NCBI GenBank assembly: GCA_021202075.1
Contig: JAJQDT010000105.1
Span: forward strand, 4,694-54,885
Source: Lachnospiraceae bacterium
GTDB lineage: Bacteria > Bacillota > Clostridia > Lachnospirales > Lachnospiraceae
DNA: 50,192 bases
Reading direction: 5' to 3'
Each line of letters begins with the position of its first letter. Within the stretch, counting starts at the first letter, position 1. Position numbers and translations under genes: made by a program. Below are positions 9,225 to 17,885 of the stretch, in pieces. The notes below the pieces were generated by a model. The model did no database searches, was not told the origin of the DNA, and saw nothing but the letters and a program-made list of their open reading frames with translations.

Positions 9225-9252
9225 AATTGAACAGGAAAGAAGGCAGACGGAT

Positions 9253-9756
9253 ATGCGAGAGCAATTAACGGAAGACGATGTAAAGAAAATCCAGGAGGAG
9301 ATTGAGTACCGCAAGTTGGTGGTGCGCAAGGAAGCTATCGAGGCAGTGAAGGAAGCGCGTGCGCACGGCGACCTGAGCGAGAATTTTGAGTATCATGCGG
9401 CAAAGACTGACAAGAACAAAAACGAGAGCCGCATCCGTTATCTGGAGCGGATGCTGAAGACCGCACAGGTGATTTCAGACGACTCCAAAGAGGACGAGGT
9501 CGGCATTCACAATAAAGTAGAGGTTTATGTCGAGGACGATGACGAGACAGAGACGTATCGGATCGTGACCTCCGTGCGGGGGAATTCCCTCGACGGCCGG
9601 ATCAGCATTGAGTCGCCGATGGGGAAAGCGCTGCTCGGCCACAAGGTCGGAGACCGCGTGCTTATACAGGTGAACGAGAACTATGGGTATTACGTGGTGA
9701 TTCGCAGCATTGACAAGACGCAGGACGAGGCAGAGGAGGAGCTGCGGCAGTATTGA
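9253..9756 (+). CDS. greA: Transcription elongation factor GreA
   Basis: A 167-aa protein that rescues backtracked RNA polymerase by stimulating transcript cleavage. The N-terminal coiled coil carries GDLSENFEYHAAK, with Asp40 and Glu43 as the acidic tip residues required for cleavage. The C-terminal FKBP-like domain (about 85-160) contains SPMGKALLGHKVGD. It follows the rRNA methylase gene by 28 bp and may belong to the pfkA transcript. The C-terminus is slightly longer and more acidic than in E. coli GreA. Confidence 0.93.
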   Translation: MREQLTEDDVKKIQEEIEYRKLVVRKEAIEAVKEARAHGDLSENFEYHAAKTDKNKNESRIRYLERMLKTAQVISDDSKEDEVGIHNKVEVYVEDDDETETYRIVTSVRGNSLDGRISIESPMGKALLGHKVGDRVLIQVNENYGYYVVIRSIDKTQDEAEEELRQY

Positions 9757-9941
9757 GACGAAAGAACTGACTTTGCAGATTGTTTGTGCCATGCCGGAAA
9801 TAGAGTTTGTCCGATAAGGTTTCTTTATGATTTTAGCGATTATAAGGACAATTGGATTCTATCGGAAGTGAAAGGGGAAATCTATGAAGACAGCTCAAAA
9901 TAAGACAACTCAATATAAGACGACCGGCAATCGACCATTAA

Positions 9942-10133
9942 AAAATATCCGAGGTCAGAAGTGATGTGGATATTTTTGTCCGACTTGACGAAGACAAGAA
10001 GATCCTATTGGAAGCATTCCCCTTTGCATATGATATCTGGACAAACTTTACTGTTGACAGCAGAATGCTTGATGAAATAAATAAGAATGGAGTTGTTGTG
10101 TATGAGCGAAACATTGTTGGACAAGGCAATTAA
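9942..10133 (+). pseudogene. Remnant of an MNT-type nucleotidyltransferase (antitoxin)
   Basis: The frame 9942-10133 reads RSDVDIFVRLDEDKKILLE and later DSRMLDEINKNGVVVYE. The first part is the second half of the catalytic G-S-x-n-D-x-D motif of minimal nucleotidyltransferases (here SDVD); the end matches the family C-terminus. The Gly-Ser half and the N-terminus are missing. A start with a good ribosome binding site at 9884 is in another frame and stops after 26 codons. Such proteins pair with HEPN toxins, and a HEPN-like start overlaps the end. Confidence 0.55.
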
Positions 10134-10185
10134 AAATTACAATGTTGCTGTTATGGTTTATAATTCTATGGAGGGAGAGCTTTAA
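10102..10185 (+). pseudogene. Truncated N-terminus of a HEPN-domain toxin
   Basis: A 27-codon frame starting MSETLLDKAIKNYNVAVM resembles the first helix of HEPN proteins of MNT/HEPN toxin-antitoxin pairs and overlaps the nucleotidyltransferase remnant, as intact pairs do. It then ends at a TAA immediately before uvrC. The rest of the toxin is absent, so the pair has been deleted to a scar. Too short for a firm call on its own. Confidence 0.4.
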
Positions 10186-10188
10186 GCT

Positions 10189-12108
10189 TTGGAAAATGAA
10201 GGCCATGCTTCTACTTTCAATATAGAAGAAGAATTAAAGAAACTCCCGGCCCGGCCGGGTGTTTATATTATGCATGACGCGCGGGATGAGATCATCTACG
10301 TCGGCAAGGCAGTCATCCTGAAGAACCGGGTGCGCCAGTATTTCCAGTCGAGCCGGAACAAGGGCGCGAAGATCGAGCAGATGGTGCAGCGCATCAGCCG
10401 GTTCGAGTATATCGTGACGGATTCGGAGCTGGAGGCGCTGGTGTTGGAGTGCAACCTGATCAAGGAGCACCGGCCGAAGTACAATACGATGCTCAAGGAC
10501 GACAAGAGCTATCCGTTTATCAAGGTGACGCTGGGCGAGGAGTTTCCGCGCGTCGTTTTTTCCCGCACGATGAAAAAGGATAAATCCCGCTATTTCGGAC
10601 CGTTTACGAGTGCGGGCGCGGTGAAGGAGACGATTGAGCTGATCAATAAGCTTTATCGGTTAAGAAACTGCACACTTTCTTTGCCCCGTGACATTGGAAA
10701 GGACCGCCCATGCCTGTATTATCATATCGGGCAGTGTCCGGCTCCCTGTCAGGGGCTGATCTCTTCGGAGGACTACCGCAAATCGGTCGATGAGGCGGTG
10801 GATTTTCTGAACGGAAATTACGCGCCGGTGCTGGATCAGCTGCAAAAGCAGATGGAAGAAGCGTCGGAGAACCTGGATTTTGAAAAGGCCATCGAGTACC
10901 GCGACCGGATCAGCAGTGTCCGCCAGGTGGCGCAGCGACAGAAAATCACGCATGGCGACGGGGAGGATAAGGATGTGCTGGCGCTGGCGGCGGACGGCGG
11001 CGACGCAGTCGTGCAGGTATTCTTTGTCCGCGGCGGCAAGATGATCGGACGCGATCATTTCTATCTGCGGGTGGCGCCGCAGGATACGGCGTCGGCGATC
11101 CTCGGCAGCTTCATCAAGCAGTATTATGCGGGGACGCCGTTTGTGCCGCGCGAGCTGATGCTGGAGGCGGACATCGAGGATCATGAGGTCGTCGAACAGT
11201 GGCTGTCCGAAAAACGCGGGCAGAGAGTCTATCTGCGGGTGCCGAAAAAGGGAACGAAGGAAAAGCTGGTGGAGATGGCGGCGGAGAACGCGGCGATTGT
11301 CCTGCGTCAGGACCGGGAGCGCATCAAGCGCGAGGAAGGCCGCACCATCGGAGCGGTCCACGAGATTGAGGAGCTTCTCGGCATTGACCGGGCGATGCGC
11401 ATGGAAGCATTTGATATTTCGAACATCAGCGGTTTTGAGTCGGTCGGTTCGATGATCGTCTATGAAAGGGGCAAGCCAAAGCGTAGCGATTACCGGAAGT
11501 TCAAAATACGGACGGTGCAGGGGCCGGATGATTATGCCAGCATGGAGGAAGTGCTCACCCGCCGGTTCCGACATGGGCTGGAAGAGCGGCAGGAGCTGGA
11601 CGAAAAGGGTATGGGCTACGAGATGGGCAGCTTCAGCCGGTTTCCGGATCTGCTGATGATGGACGGCGGGCGCGGACAGGTCAATGTGGCGCTGCGTGTG
11701 TTGAACAATCTGGGGATAGACATTCCGGTCTGCGGGCTGGTCAAGGATGATTTTCACCGGACGCGCGGCATTTATTTTGAAAATGTTGAACAGCCGATCG
11801 ATACGCACTCGGAAGGGTTTCACCTGATCACGCGGATTCAGGACGAGGCGCACCGCTTTGCAATCGAATATCACCGGAGCCTGCGCAGCAAAAGCCAGGT
11901 GCGATCGCTTTTGGATGAGATTGACGGGATCGGGCCGACCCGGCGTAAGGCGCTGATGCGCACATTCCAGTCCCTCGAGGCCATCCGCGACGCTTCCCTG
12001 GAGGAGCTGGCGGCCGCGCCGTCCATGAACGCGCGCAGCGCGCAGGAGGTATATGACTATTTCCACGGCGAGGCACAGAGCGGGGCGAAGATTGAGGAGG
12101 AAACTTAG
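10189..12108 (+). CDS. uvrC: Excinuclease ABC subunit C
   Basis: A 639-aa nucleotide-excision-repair nuclease acting with UvrAB. The GIY-YIG 3'-incision domain is at about 15-95 (GVYIM, IIYVGKA), the UVR/UvrB-interaction motif at about 205-240, the RNase-H-like 5'-incision domain at about 385-545 ([17 protein letters not shown]) and the helix-hairpin-helix at about 575-625. No ATG is available near the conserved N-terminus; TTG at 10189, with GGAGGGAG upstream, is the best start. That ribosome binding site lies inside the truncated HEPN frame, so the deletion that removed the toxin probably also shaped this start. Confidence 0.95.
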   Translation: MENEGHASTFNIEEELKKLPARPGVYIMHDARDEIIYVGKAVILKNRVRQYFQSSRNKGAKIEQMVQRISRFEYIVTDSELEALVLECNLIKEHRPKYNTMLKDDKSYPFIKVTLGEEFPRVVFSRTMKKDKSRYFGPFTSAGAVKETIELINKLYRLRNCTLSLPRDIGKDRPCLYYHIGQCPAPCQGLISSEDYRKSVDEAVDFLNGNYAPVLDQLQKQMEEASENLDFEKAIEYRDRISSVRQVAQRQKITHGDGEDKDVLALAADGGDAVVQVFFVRGGKMIGRDHFYLRVAPQDTASAILGSFIKQYYAGTPFVPRELMLEADIEDHEVVEQWLSEKRGQRVYLRVPKKGTKEKLVEMAAENAAIVLRQDRERIKREEGRTIGAVHEIEELLGIDRAMRMEAFDISNISGFESVGSMIVYERGKPKRSDYRKFKIRTVQGPDDYASMEEVLTRRFRHGLEERQELDEKGMGYEMGSFSRFPDLLMMDGGRGQVNVALRVLNNLGIDIPVCGLVKDDFHRTRGIYFENVEQPIDTHSEGFHLITRIQDEAHRFAIEYHRSLRSKSQVRSLLDEIDGIGPTRRKALMRTFQSLEAIRDASLEELAAAPSMNARSAQEVYDYFHGEAQSGAKIEEET

Positions 12109-12139
12109 ACACAATTATAAATCTTAATATTGTTTTGTC

Positions 12140-12168
12140 TGGACAAAGCAGATAGAATCGGTTACAAT
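12140..12168 (+). promoter_or_regulatory. Sigma-A promoter upstream of hprK
   Basis: TGGACA (12140-12145), a 17-bp spacer and TACAAT (12163-12168), 48 bp before the hprK ATG. Confidence 0.55.
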
Positions 12169-12215
12169 CCTTGATAAATGAAAATTAATGCAGAACATGG
12201 GAGGGATTCAAAAAA

Positions 12216-13157
12216 ATGCCGACAGCCAGTGTTTCATTGGAGAAGATTGTCGATAAAATGCAGCTGACCAATCTGACGCCGGAGATTGATATCTCCGACA
12301 AAAAGGTCGTCACTTCGGAAATTAACCGTCCGGCGCTGCAGCTGACCGGATATTTTGACCATTTTTATTCTGAGCGGGTGCAGATTATCGGGTATGTGGA
12401 ATATACCTATCTGGAGCACCTGACCAGGGAGACGAAGGTTCCCGTATATGAGAAGTTTCTTTCCTATAATGTGCCGTGCATTATTTACACGACGATGACG
12501 GAGCCGGACGAGGATATGCTGCGGCTGGCGAAGCAGTATGAGGTGCCGATTTTTATCACGAGTCAGACGACTTCCGGCTTCATGGCGGAGATTATCCGCT
12601 GGCTAAACGTCGAGCTGGCGCCCTGCATCTCGATTCACGGCGTCCTGGTGGACGTGTACGGCGAGGGCATCCTGATCATGGGCGAGAGCGGGATCGGCAA
12701 AAGTGAGGCCGCGCTGGAGCTGATTAAGCGGGGACACCGCCTGGTGACGGACGATGTGGTCGAGATCCGCAAGGTCAGCGATGTGACGCTGATCGGCGCG
12801 TCGCCGGACATCACGCGGCATTTTATAGAGCTCCGCGGCATCGGTATTATCGATGTGAAGACTCTGTTCGGAATTGAGAGTGTCAAGAATACGCAGCAGA
12901 TCGACCTGGTGATCAAGCTGGAGGAGTGGAGCCGCGACAAGGAATATGACCGTCTCGGACTGGAGGAGGAATACACGGAATTCCTTGGGAACAAGGTGGT
13001 ATGTCATTCTCTTCCGATCCGCCCGGGCAGGAATCTGGCCGTAATCGTGGAGGCGGCGGCGGTCAACCACCGGCAGAAGAAGATGGGCTACAACGCAGCG
13101 CAGGAGCTGTACAACCGGGTGCAGAACAGCCTGATGAAAAATGCGCAGAAAAAGTAG
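12216..13157 (+). CDS. hprK: HPr kinase/phosphorylase
   Basis: A 313-aa bifunctional enzyme that phosphorylates and dephosphorylates HPr on Ser46, setting carbon catabolite repression with CcpA. After a variable N-terminal domain (1-130) comes the kinase core: His141 in SIHGVLVDVYG, Walker A GESGIGKS (156-163), LVTDDVVEIR, and the second signature RGIGIIDVKTLFG. A GGGAGG ribosome binding site precedes the ATG. In many Clostridia hprK follows uvrC as here; the ROK glucokinase that follows is functionally related, linking glucose phosphorylation to its regulator. Confidence 0.95.
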   Translation: MPTASVSLEKIVDKMQLTNLTPEIDISDKKVVTSEINRPALQLTGYFDHFYSERVQIIGYVEYTYLEHLTRETKVPVYEKFLSYNVPCIIYTTMTEPDEDMLRLAKQYEVPIFITSQTTSGFMAEIIRWLNVELAPCISIHGVLVDVYGEGILIMGESGIGKSEAALELIKRGHRLVTDDVVEIRKVSDVTLIGASPDITRHFIELRGIGIIDVKTLFGIESVKNTQQIDLVIKLEEWSRDKEYDRLGLEEEYTEFLGNKVVCHSLPIRPGRNLAVIVEAAAVNHRQKKMGYNAAQELYNRVQNSLMKNAQKK

Positions 13158-13340
13158 CATTGAAAGGGTTATTGAAGGAAGTTATTGAAGGAAGTTATTG
13201 AAGGAAGTTTTTAAAGGGCGTTAAAAGGGCATTGAAAAAAGCTTTCAAAGGAACATTAAAAAGGGCATTGAAAAAAGCTTTCAAGAGAGCATTAAAAGGA
13301 GCATCGGAAGGCGTTTGAAAGGAACCTTGAAAAGAGTTTT
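13158..13340. repeat. Purine-rich degenerate tandem repeats between hprK and glucokinase
   Basis: GGAAGTTATTGAA is repeated three times at 13169-13212, followed by two near-identical blocks holding GGGCATTGAAAAAAGCTTTC and further variants of ATT(A/G)AAAGG. The + strand is almost entirely A and G. All three frames are broken, so it does not code for a long protein, and it separates the two genes without a terminator. Confidence 0.75.
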
Positions 13341-13355
13341 GAGAGGATAGAGAAC

Positions 13356-14291
13356 ATGAGTAAATATTGTTTTGGAATTGATGTTGGAGGCACTTCGATT
13401 AAATGTGGTCTGCTGAGTGCAGAGGGAGAGCTGCTGGAAGCCTGGGAGATCCGGACACGGCTCGAGGAGAATGGCCGCTATATTCTTCCGGATGTAGCGG
13501 AGACGATTCGGAAAAAGATTGCAGAAAAGAATCTGGATAAGGATGAGATTGCCGGTGTGGGCATCGGTATCCCCGGCCCGGTCAACAGCGCCGGTGAGGT
13601 TCCGGTGGCGGTGAACCTGCACTGGGGCTATGTCAATATTGTAAAGGAGCTCGGCGATCTGACCGGCCTGAAGGTAAAGGCGGCGAATGACGCGAATGTG
13701 GCGGCGCTCGGCGAGCTCTGGCAGGGCGGCGGCGCAGGCTATCAGGATATGATTATGGTGACGCTCGGCACCGGCGTTGGCGGCGGCATTATTCTGGATG
13801 GGAAAATTGTGGCCGGCTCACACGGCGCCGGCGGCGAGATCGGGCATGCGCATGTGAGCGATACGATTACCGAGACCTGCAACTGCGGCAATCACGGCTG
13901 CCTGGAGCAGGTGGCGTCGGCAACCGGCATCGCCCGCCTCGCGCAGAAGGCGCTGGCGGCATCCGATGAGCCGTCTCTGATGCGCAGCCACAAAAATGTT
14001 TCCGCAAAGACGGTATTTGACGCGGTCAAAGAAGGCGACGCGCTGGCCATCCGTGTCGCAACGGAGTTTGGCGACTGCCTCGGGAAAGCACTTGCGGTAT
14101 TTTCGGTGGTCGTCGATCCGCAGATTATCGTGATCGGCGGCGGCGTATCCAAGGCAGGCCCGGTTCTTCTGGATTATGTGACCGGCCCGTTCCGCGACAA
14201 CACATTCCCGCCGTGCAAGGATACCGAGTTTGCACTGGCGAAGCTGGGCAACGACGCCGGGATTTACGGCGCGGCGAAGATGGTGCTCTGA
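13356..14291 (+). CDS. glcK: Glucokinase, ROK family
   Basis: A 311-aa cytosolic kinase converting glucose to glucose-6-phosphate. N-terminal phosphate loop GIDVGGTSIKCGL, catalytic Asp in AANDANVAALGE, TLGTGVGGGII, and the ROK zinc motif CNCGNHGC (C175, C177, C182) preceded by GEIGH. IVIGGGVS closes the ATP site. Length and motifs are typical. It lies after hprK, separated by the purine-rich repeat; the ribosome binding site AGAGGAT is weak to moderate. Confidence 0.93.
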   Translation: MSKYCFGIDVGGTSIKCGLLSAEGELLEAWEIRTRLEENGRYILPDVAETIRKKIAEKNLDKDEIAGVGIGIPGPVNSAGEVPVAVNLHWGYVNIVKELGDLTGLKVKAANDANVAALGELWQGGGAGYQDMIMVTLGTGVGGGIILDGKIVAGSHGAGGEIGHAHVSDTITETCNCGNHGCLEQVASATGIARLAQKALAASDEPSLMRSHKNVSAKTVFDAVKEGDALAIRVATEFGDCLGKALAVFSVVVDPQIIVIGGGVSKAGPVLLDYVTGPFRDNTFPPCKDTEFALAKLGNDAGIYGAAKMVL

Positions 14292-14375
14292 TATCCGGAT
14301 TTTACATATCAGAAGTCTGGGAATATAGCCATATGCATTGCCTGTGCAAATGGATGCGTGACAGACAGATGCGGC

Positions 14376-14477
14376 GTGCGGGAAATGGAATGTAGGGCAG
14401 AAGAATATGTGATGCAGGAAATGGAGTGCACGATAGAAAGATATGCGATGCAGGAAATAGAATGTACGGCGGAGAAT
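14376..14477 (+). repeat. Short tandem repeat in front of the small membrane protein
   Basis: Units at 14376-14408 (33 bp), 14409-14444 (36 bp) and 14445-14477 (33 bp) all contain GGAAAT-(G/A)-GA-(A/G)-TG. They are open in frame with the downstream gene and would read as variants of MQEMECTIERYA. The motif GGGAAATGGAATG also occurs near 207. Confidence 0.65.
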
Positions 14478-14492
14478 CCGGAGGTGAGGCTC

Positions 14493-14603
14493 ATGATGCA
14501 TTTTAATAATTCCAAAACAAAGCAGCGGGTGGCTGCTGTGATTGTAATCGTGATTATTGTAGCGATGGTGCTTGGAACCATTGTATCAGCACTGGCAATG
14601 TGA
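14493..14603 (+). CDS. Small single-span membrane protein (36 aa)
   Basis: A strong ribosome binding site (GGAGGTGAG) sits five bases before ATGATG at 14493/14496. The product is a short polar N-terminus (HFNNSKTKQR) followed by one hydrophobic helix (VAAVIVIVIIVAMVLGTIVSALAM) running to the C-terminus, so it should be an inner-membrane microprotein with a cytoplasmic N-terminus. No family or partner is recognised. The frame is open upstream through the tandem repeat to 14358, so a longer form is possible, but the ribosome binding site favours the short one. Confidence 0.6.
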   Translation: MMHFNNSKTKQRVAAVIVIVIIVAMVLGTIVSALAM

Positions 14604-14688
14604 TAATTGATCAGAGCAGCTATATGCGTTGTGTGCCGGCGACATATGTTTCGTGTCCCGATTTTTGCAGAAAATCGAGGACGCAGGT

Positions 14689-14805
14689 CCTCGCCGGATG
14701 GCATCCCACACTTCGTGTGGGATATTTCCTCGCCGGATGGCATCCCACACTTCGTGTGGGGTATTTCCTCGCCGGATGGCATCCCACACTTCGTGTGGGA
14801 TATTC
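14689..14805. repeat. Three 39-bp tandem repeats, each with a strong hairpin
   Basis: Units begin at 14689, 14728 and 14767. Each has CCTCGCCGGATGG followed by the perfect stem CCCACAC-TTC-GTGTGGG; only one base (GGGAT versus GGGGT) differs between copies. They lie upstream of the VanW-type gene and would give three consecutive stem-loops in a transcript. No T-run follows, so they are not ordinary terminators. Confidence 0.9.
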
Positions 14806-14917
14806 ACTGCCGGAGACGATACGCAGACCTGCGGCTTGCTGTTCTGAAGAGGATGGATCCACGAAAGCCCTTGAAGCCGCAAGGACTTTGTGAGATGAAT
14901 TTTTAAGAGGGGATTCT

Positions 14918-16573
14918 ATGTTCAGAGGATTGATGAAGGGAATGGTGTGCTTCTGCCTGCTGCTGTGCGGTGCGCTGACGGTGTCTGCGGAAGGAGCGGC
15001 GGTGATCAGCGATGGCGTGCTGATCGGGGAGAAGGACGTCAGCGGAATGACAGCCGACGAGGCACAGGCGTATGTGGAGGGCGAGGTGGAGAAGCTTTCT
15101 ACATCGATTATTACGCTTCAGATGGGCGACGCCATGGTAAATGCGACATGGGGTGATCTCGGACTTACATGGACAAATACGGATCTGGTAAAAGAAATCA
15201 GCGAGCTGGGTACGACCGGGAATATTCTCCAGCGCTATAAGGAGCAGAAGGATCTGGAGAACCAGAGTACCAACTACCAGATCGAATATGAGCTGGATGA
15301 GAGCGCGGCGGAGGCGTTTGTAAAATCTCTGGCGGCATACAATTCCGATCCGGTGGAGGGTTCCATCTATATGGACAGCGATGGAAACCTCTGCGTTGAG
15401 GGCGGTACGGATGGAATGACTCTGGATGCGGACGCGACGCTCGCCAGTCTGAAATCATATTTGCAGACGTACGAGGCAGGCGATATTATTATTGAGGCGA
15501 CAGCGGACGTCGTTTCGCCGACCCTGACGGCCGAGCTGCTCAGCCAGATGACGGATGTGCTTGGCACGGCGACCACGAGTTACGCCTCGTCTACGTCGAA
15601 CCGTGCGCAGAATGTCCAGAACGGGACATCCAAGATAAACGGGACCTTGCTGATGCCTGGGGAGTCTTTTTCTGTGACGGATGCGGTAGCGCCGTTTACC
15701 GAGGAGAACGGCTATGCGCTGGCGGCTTCCTATGAAGCGGGATCGGTGGTGGAATCCTACGGCGGCGGGATCTGCCAGGTATCTACGACCCTGTACAATG
15801 CTGTGCTGAAAGCTGAGATGCAGGTCGATAAGCGTTATAATCATACCATGCTGGTCTCTTATGTAGATCCGTCGAAGGATGCAGCGATTGCAGAGGGCCT
15901 GATGGATTTTGTCTTTACCAATAATCTGGATTATCCGGTTTATATTGCGGGAAGCGCGTATTCCGGTACCCTGACATTTACGATTTACGGGGTGGAGACC
16001 CGGGCCTCGAACCGGACGCTGGAGTTTGTCAGCGAGACCATCAGCCAGACAGATCCGGCCAGCAATATCACGCTCAGCGCAAACACCAGCCAGTCGGTCG
16101 GCTATCTGGTGCAGGTGCAGAGCGCGCACCAGGGCTTAAGCGCTGTGCTCTGGAAAAATATTTATATTGACGGTGTGCTGACAGACACGGTTCAGGTCAA
16201 CAGCAGTACCTATACCGCTTCGCCCGCGATCTATGAGGTCGGCGTGGCGACGAGCAACTCGACCCTTTCCGCGGCGCTGTACTCAGCCATCGCGTCCAAT
16301 GATCTTTCGACCGTTCAGAGCCTGATTGCGAATGGCGCTGATTCTGAGACGGAGGAGGAAGAGGACGACGAGGACGAGACAGAGAAAAAGAAGAAAAAGA
16401 AATCGACCGAAGAAACGACAGCAGAGACAACTGCCGAAACAACGGCGGAGACAACAGCTGAAACCACGGCTGAAACAACGGCGGAGACAACTGCAGAGAC
16501 GACGGCTGAAACGGCCGCAGAGACCACGGCGGAGACGACTGCTGAGACATCGGCAGATACTGCGACAGAATGA
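14918..16573 (+). CDS. Secreted VanW-family protein with ETTA repeat tail
   Basis: A 551-aa envelope protein. Residues 1-24 are a signal peptide (hydrophobic core CFCLLLCGALT, cleavage after VSA). A peptidoglycan-binding-like domain follows (about 30-200), then the VanW domain (about 225-370) with MPGESFSVTDAV and GGGICQVSTTLYNAV from residue 282. A G5-like region may follow. From about 465 the chain is acidic, then Lys-rich, then some 12 copies of ETTA to the C-terminus, probably a wall-spanning stalk. No LPXTG motif or second membrane span. VanW is found in some vancomycin-resistance clusters but its function is unsettled; nothing here suggests resistance. Confidence 0.88.
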   Translation: MFRGLMKGMVCFCLLLCGALTVSAEGAAVISDGVLIGEKDVSGMTADEAQAYVEGEVEKLSTSIITLQMGDAMVNATWGDLGLTWTNTDLVKEISELGTTGNILQRYKEQKDLENQSTNYQIEYELDESAAEAFVKSLAAYNSDPVEGSIYMDSDGNLCVEGGTDGMTLDADATLASLKSYLQTYEAGDIIIEATADVVSPTLTAELLSQMTDVLGTATTSYASSTSNRAQNVQNGTSKINGTLLMPGESFSVTDAVAPFTEENGYALAASYEAGSVVESYGGGICQVSTTLYNAVLKAEMQVDKRYNHTMLVSYVDPSKDAAIAEGLMDFVFTNNLDYPVYIAGSAYSGTLTFTIYGVETRASNRTLEFVSETISQTDPASNITLSANTSQSVGYLVQVQSAHQGLSAVLWKNIYIDGVLTDTVQVNSSTYTASPAIYEVGVATSNSTLSAALYSAIASNDLSTVQSLIANGADSETEEEEDDEDETEKKKKKKSTEETTAETTAETTAETTAETTAETTAETTAETTAETAAETTAETTAETSADTATE

Positions 16574-16652
16574 GGAAAACTGGCCTGGAATGTTGACAGA
16601 TCGGAAGAAATGGCCCGGATGCAGGCAGGCAATTTATAGTAAGGAAGAAGTT

Positions 16653-17795
16653 ATGGAATCAGGGGAGCTGGCGGAATCGGTTCGGAACCGGTCGGTTTTA
16701 CGGCAACTTCATATAGAAACGACAGGCAGCTACGGAACCCGGCCGCTCATTTCCACCGCAGGTCCGCTGCCGGGATATTCCGATATGCCGTGGCGTCAGG
16801 TGACTGCCGCGGCAAATTCTCTGTCAGCGATGGGAGCGGTACCGGCGGCATTTGTTTTGCAGGGAATGCTGCCGACGGCTTACGGGGAGGCACAGCTCCG
16901 TGAGGATATGAAACGGTTTGATGCGGAGGCCCGGGTCGAGGGGGCTGCGTTTTGCCACGCGGATATTCAGGTGTCCGGAGAGATCACCGCGCCGAAGTAT
17001 TTTGTGACGGGAATCGGGCGGTATTGCGCAGAAACAACCCTGCAGGGACAGGGCAGGGCAGCGGATTCACCGAAAATGTCGTGTCAGGGCAGAGCGGCGG
17101 ATTCGTCGGAAACGCGGATCCGGGACATGGAATCCGCGGGATCAAATAAGCAGATGACGGAGCCTGAGAATACAGCCACATTGCGGAAGAAGACATGGAA
17201 CCGGACAGCCGCCAGTGAGCGGCGGGGGCTTTGCCCGGGCCAGGAACTGATCCTGACGCGCCGAATTGCGCTTGCCGGTACCGCGGCCCTTGTCCGTGCA
17301 CACGAGGATGCGTTGCGGCAGCGATTTCCATTCCGGCTGGTAGACCGAGCGCGGGGCTTTGGCCAGTGGATGTCGGTCACGGAGGCCGCGCGAGCCGTGA
17401 ACCACTTCGGCCCATGCCCGATGATGCCTCTTTCACAGGGCGGAATTTTTAACGCACTCTGGGAGATGGCGGAACAGACGGGCGTCGGACTGGAAGTGGA
17501 TCTGAAAAAGATTCCCATCTATCAGGAAACGGTGGAAATCTGTGAATACTTTGACATCAACCCATATTATCTGTACTCGGCGGGTGCGCTTCTGATCGGT
17601 ACGGATCGCGCGGAAGAGCTGATCGCCCTGCTGCGAGAGAAGGAGATTCCGGCCTGCGTGATCGGATGCGTGACAGACAAAAAGGAACGCGTGATCGTAA
17701 ATGGAGAGAACCGGCGGTATCTGGACCGGCCGAAGCCGGATGAGTGGTGGAGACGGAATGATGCAAGCAGTATTACGGATAACGGTATCATGTAA
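16653..17795 (+). CDS. PurM/AIR-synthase-like protein (HypE-like)
   Basis: A 380-aa protein of the PurM-like ATP-binding superfamily. The N-terminal half carries GPLPGYSDMPWRQVTAAANSLSAMGA and the C-terminal half NHFGPCPMMPLSQGGIFNALWEMAE and YYLYSAGALLIG, the layout of AIR-synthase-related, HypE-like proteins common in Clostridia. No hydrogenase genes are nearby, so a maturation role is not supported. AAGGAAGAAG precedes the ATG at 16653; the longer frame upstream overlaps vanW and is not used. Residues 130-195 are an insert with a 12-residue duplication (QGRAADS, nt 17049-17084 and 17085-17120). Substrate unknown. Confidence 0.7.
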   Translation: MESGELAESVRNRSVLRQLHIETTGSYGTRPLISTAGPLPGYSDMPWRQVTAAANSLSAMGAVPAAFVLQGMLPTAYGEAQLREDMKRFDAEARVEGAAFCHADIQVSGEITAPKYFVTGIGRYCAETTLQGQGRAADSPKMSCQGRAADSSETRIRDMESAGSNKQMTEPENTATLRKKTWNRTAASERRGLCPGQELILTRRIALAGTAALVRAHEDALRQRFPFRLVDRARGFGQWMSVTEAARAVNHFGPCPMMPLSQGGIFNALWEMAEQTGVGLEVDLKKIPIYQETVEICEYFDINPYYLYSAGALLIGTDRAEELIALLREKEIPACVIGCVTDKKERVIVNGENRRYLDRPKPDEWWRRNDASSITDNGIM

Positions 17796-17885
17796 CATTC
17801 TATGTACGGAGTCCTTTGTAGAATCAACTCTATAAAAACAGAAATTTATAAAAACAGGAAACAATGAAACAGGAGATATTCAGCC

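Noticed and set aside
10660..12114. A 484-codon frame antisense to uvrC
   Set aside because: Same reason: shadow of a conserved gene, His/Arg/Leu-rich without domain signals.
14689..14805. CRISPR array
   Set aside because: Three units are directly abutting with no variable spacers and there are no cas genes.
16326..16652. An upstream extension of the PurM-like gene
   Set aside because: It overlaps the vanW repeat tail out of frame and is Arg/Lys-rich; AAGGAAGAAG marks the start at 16653.
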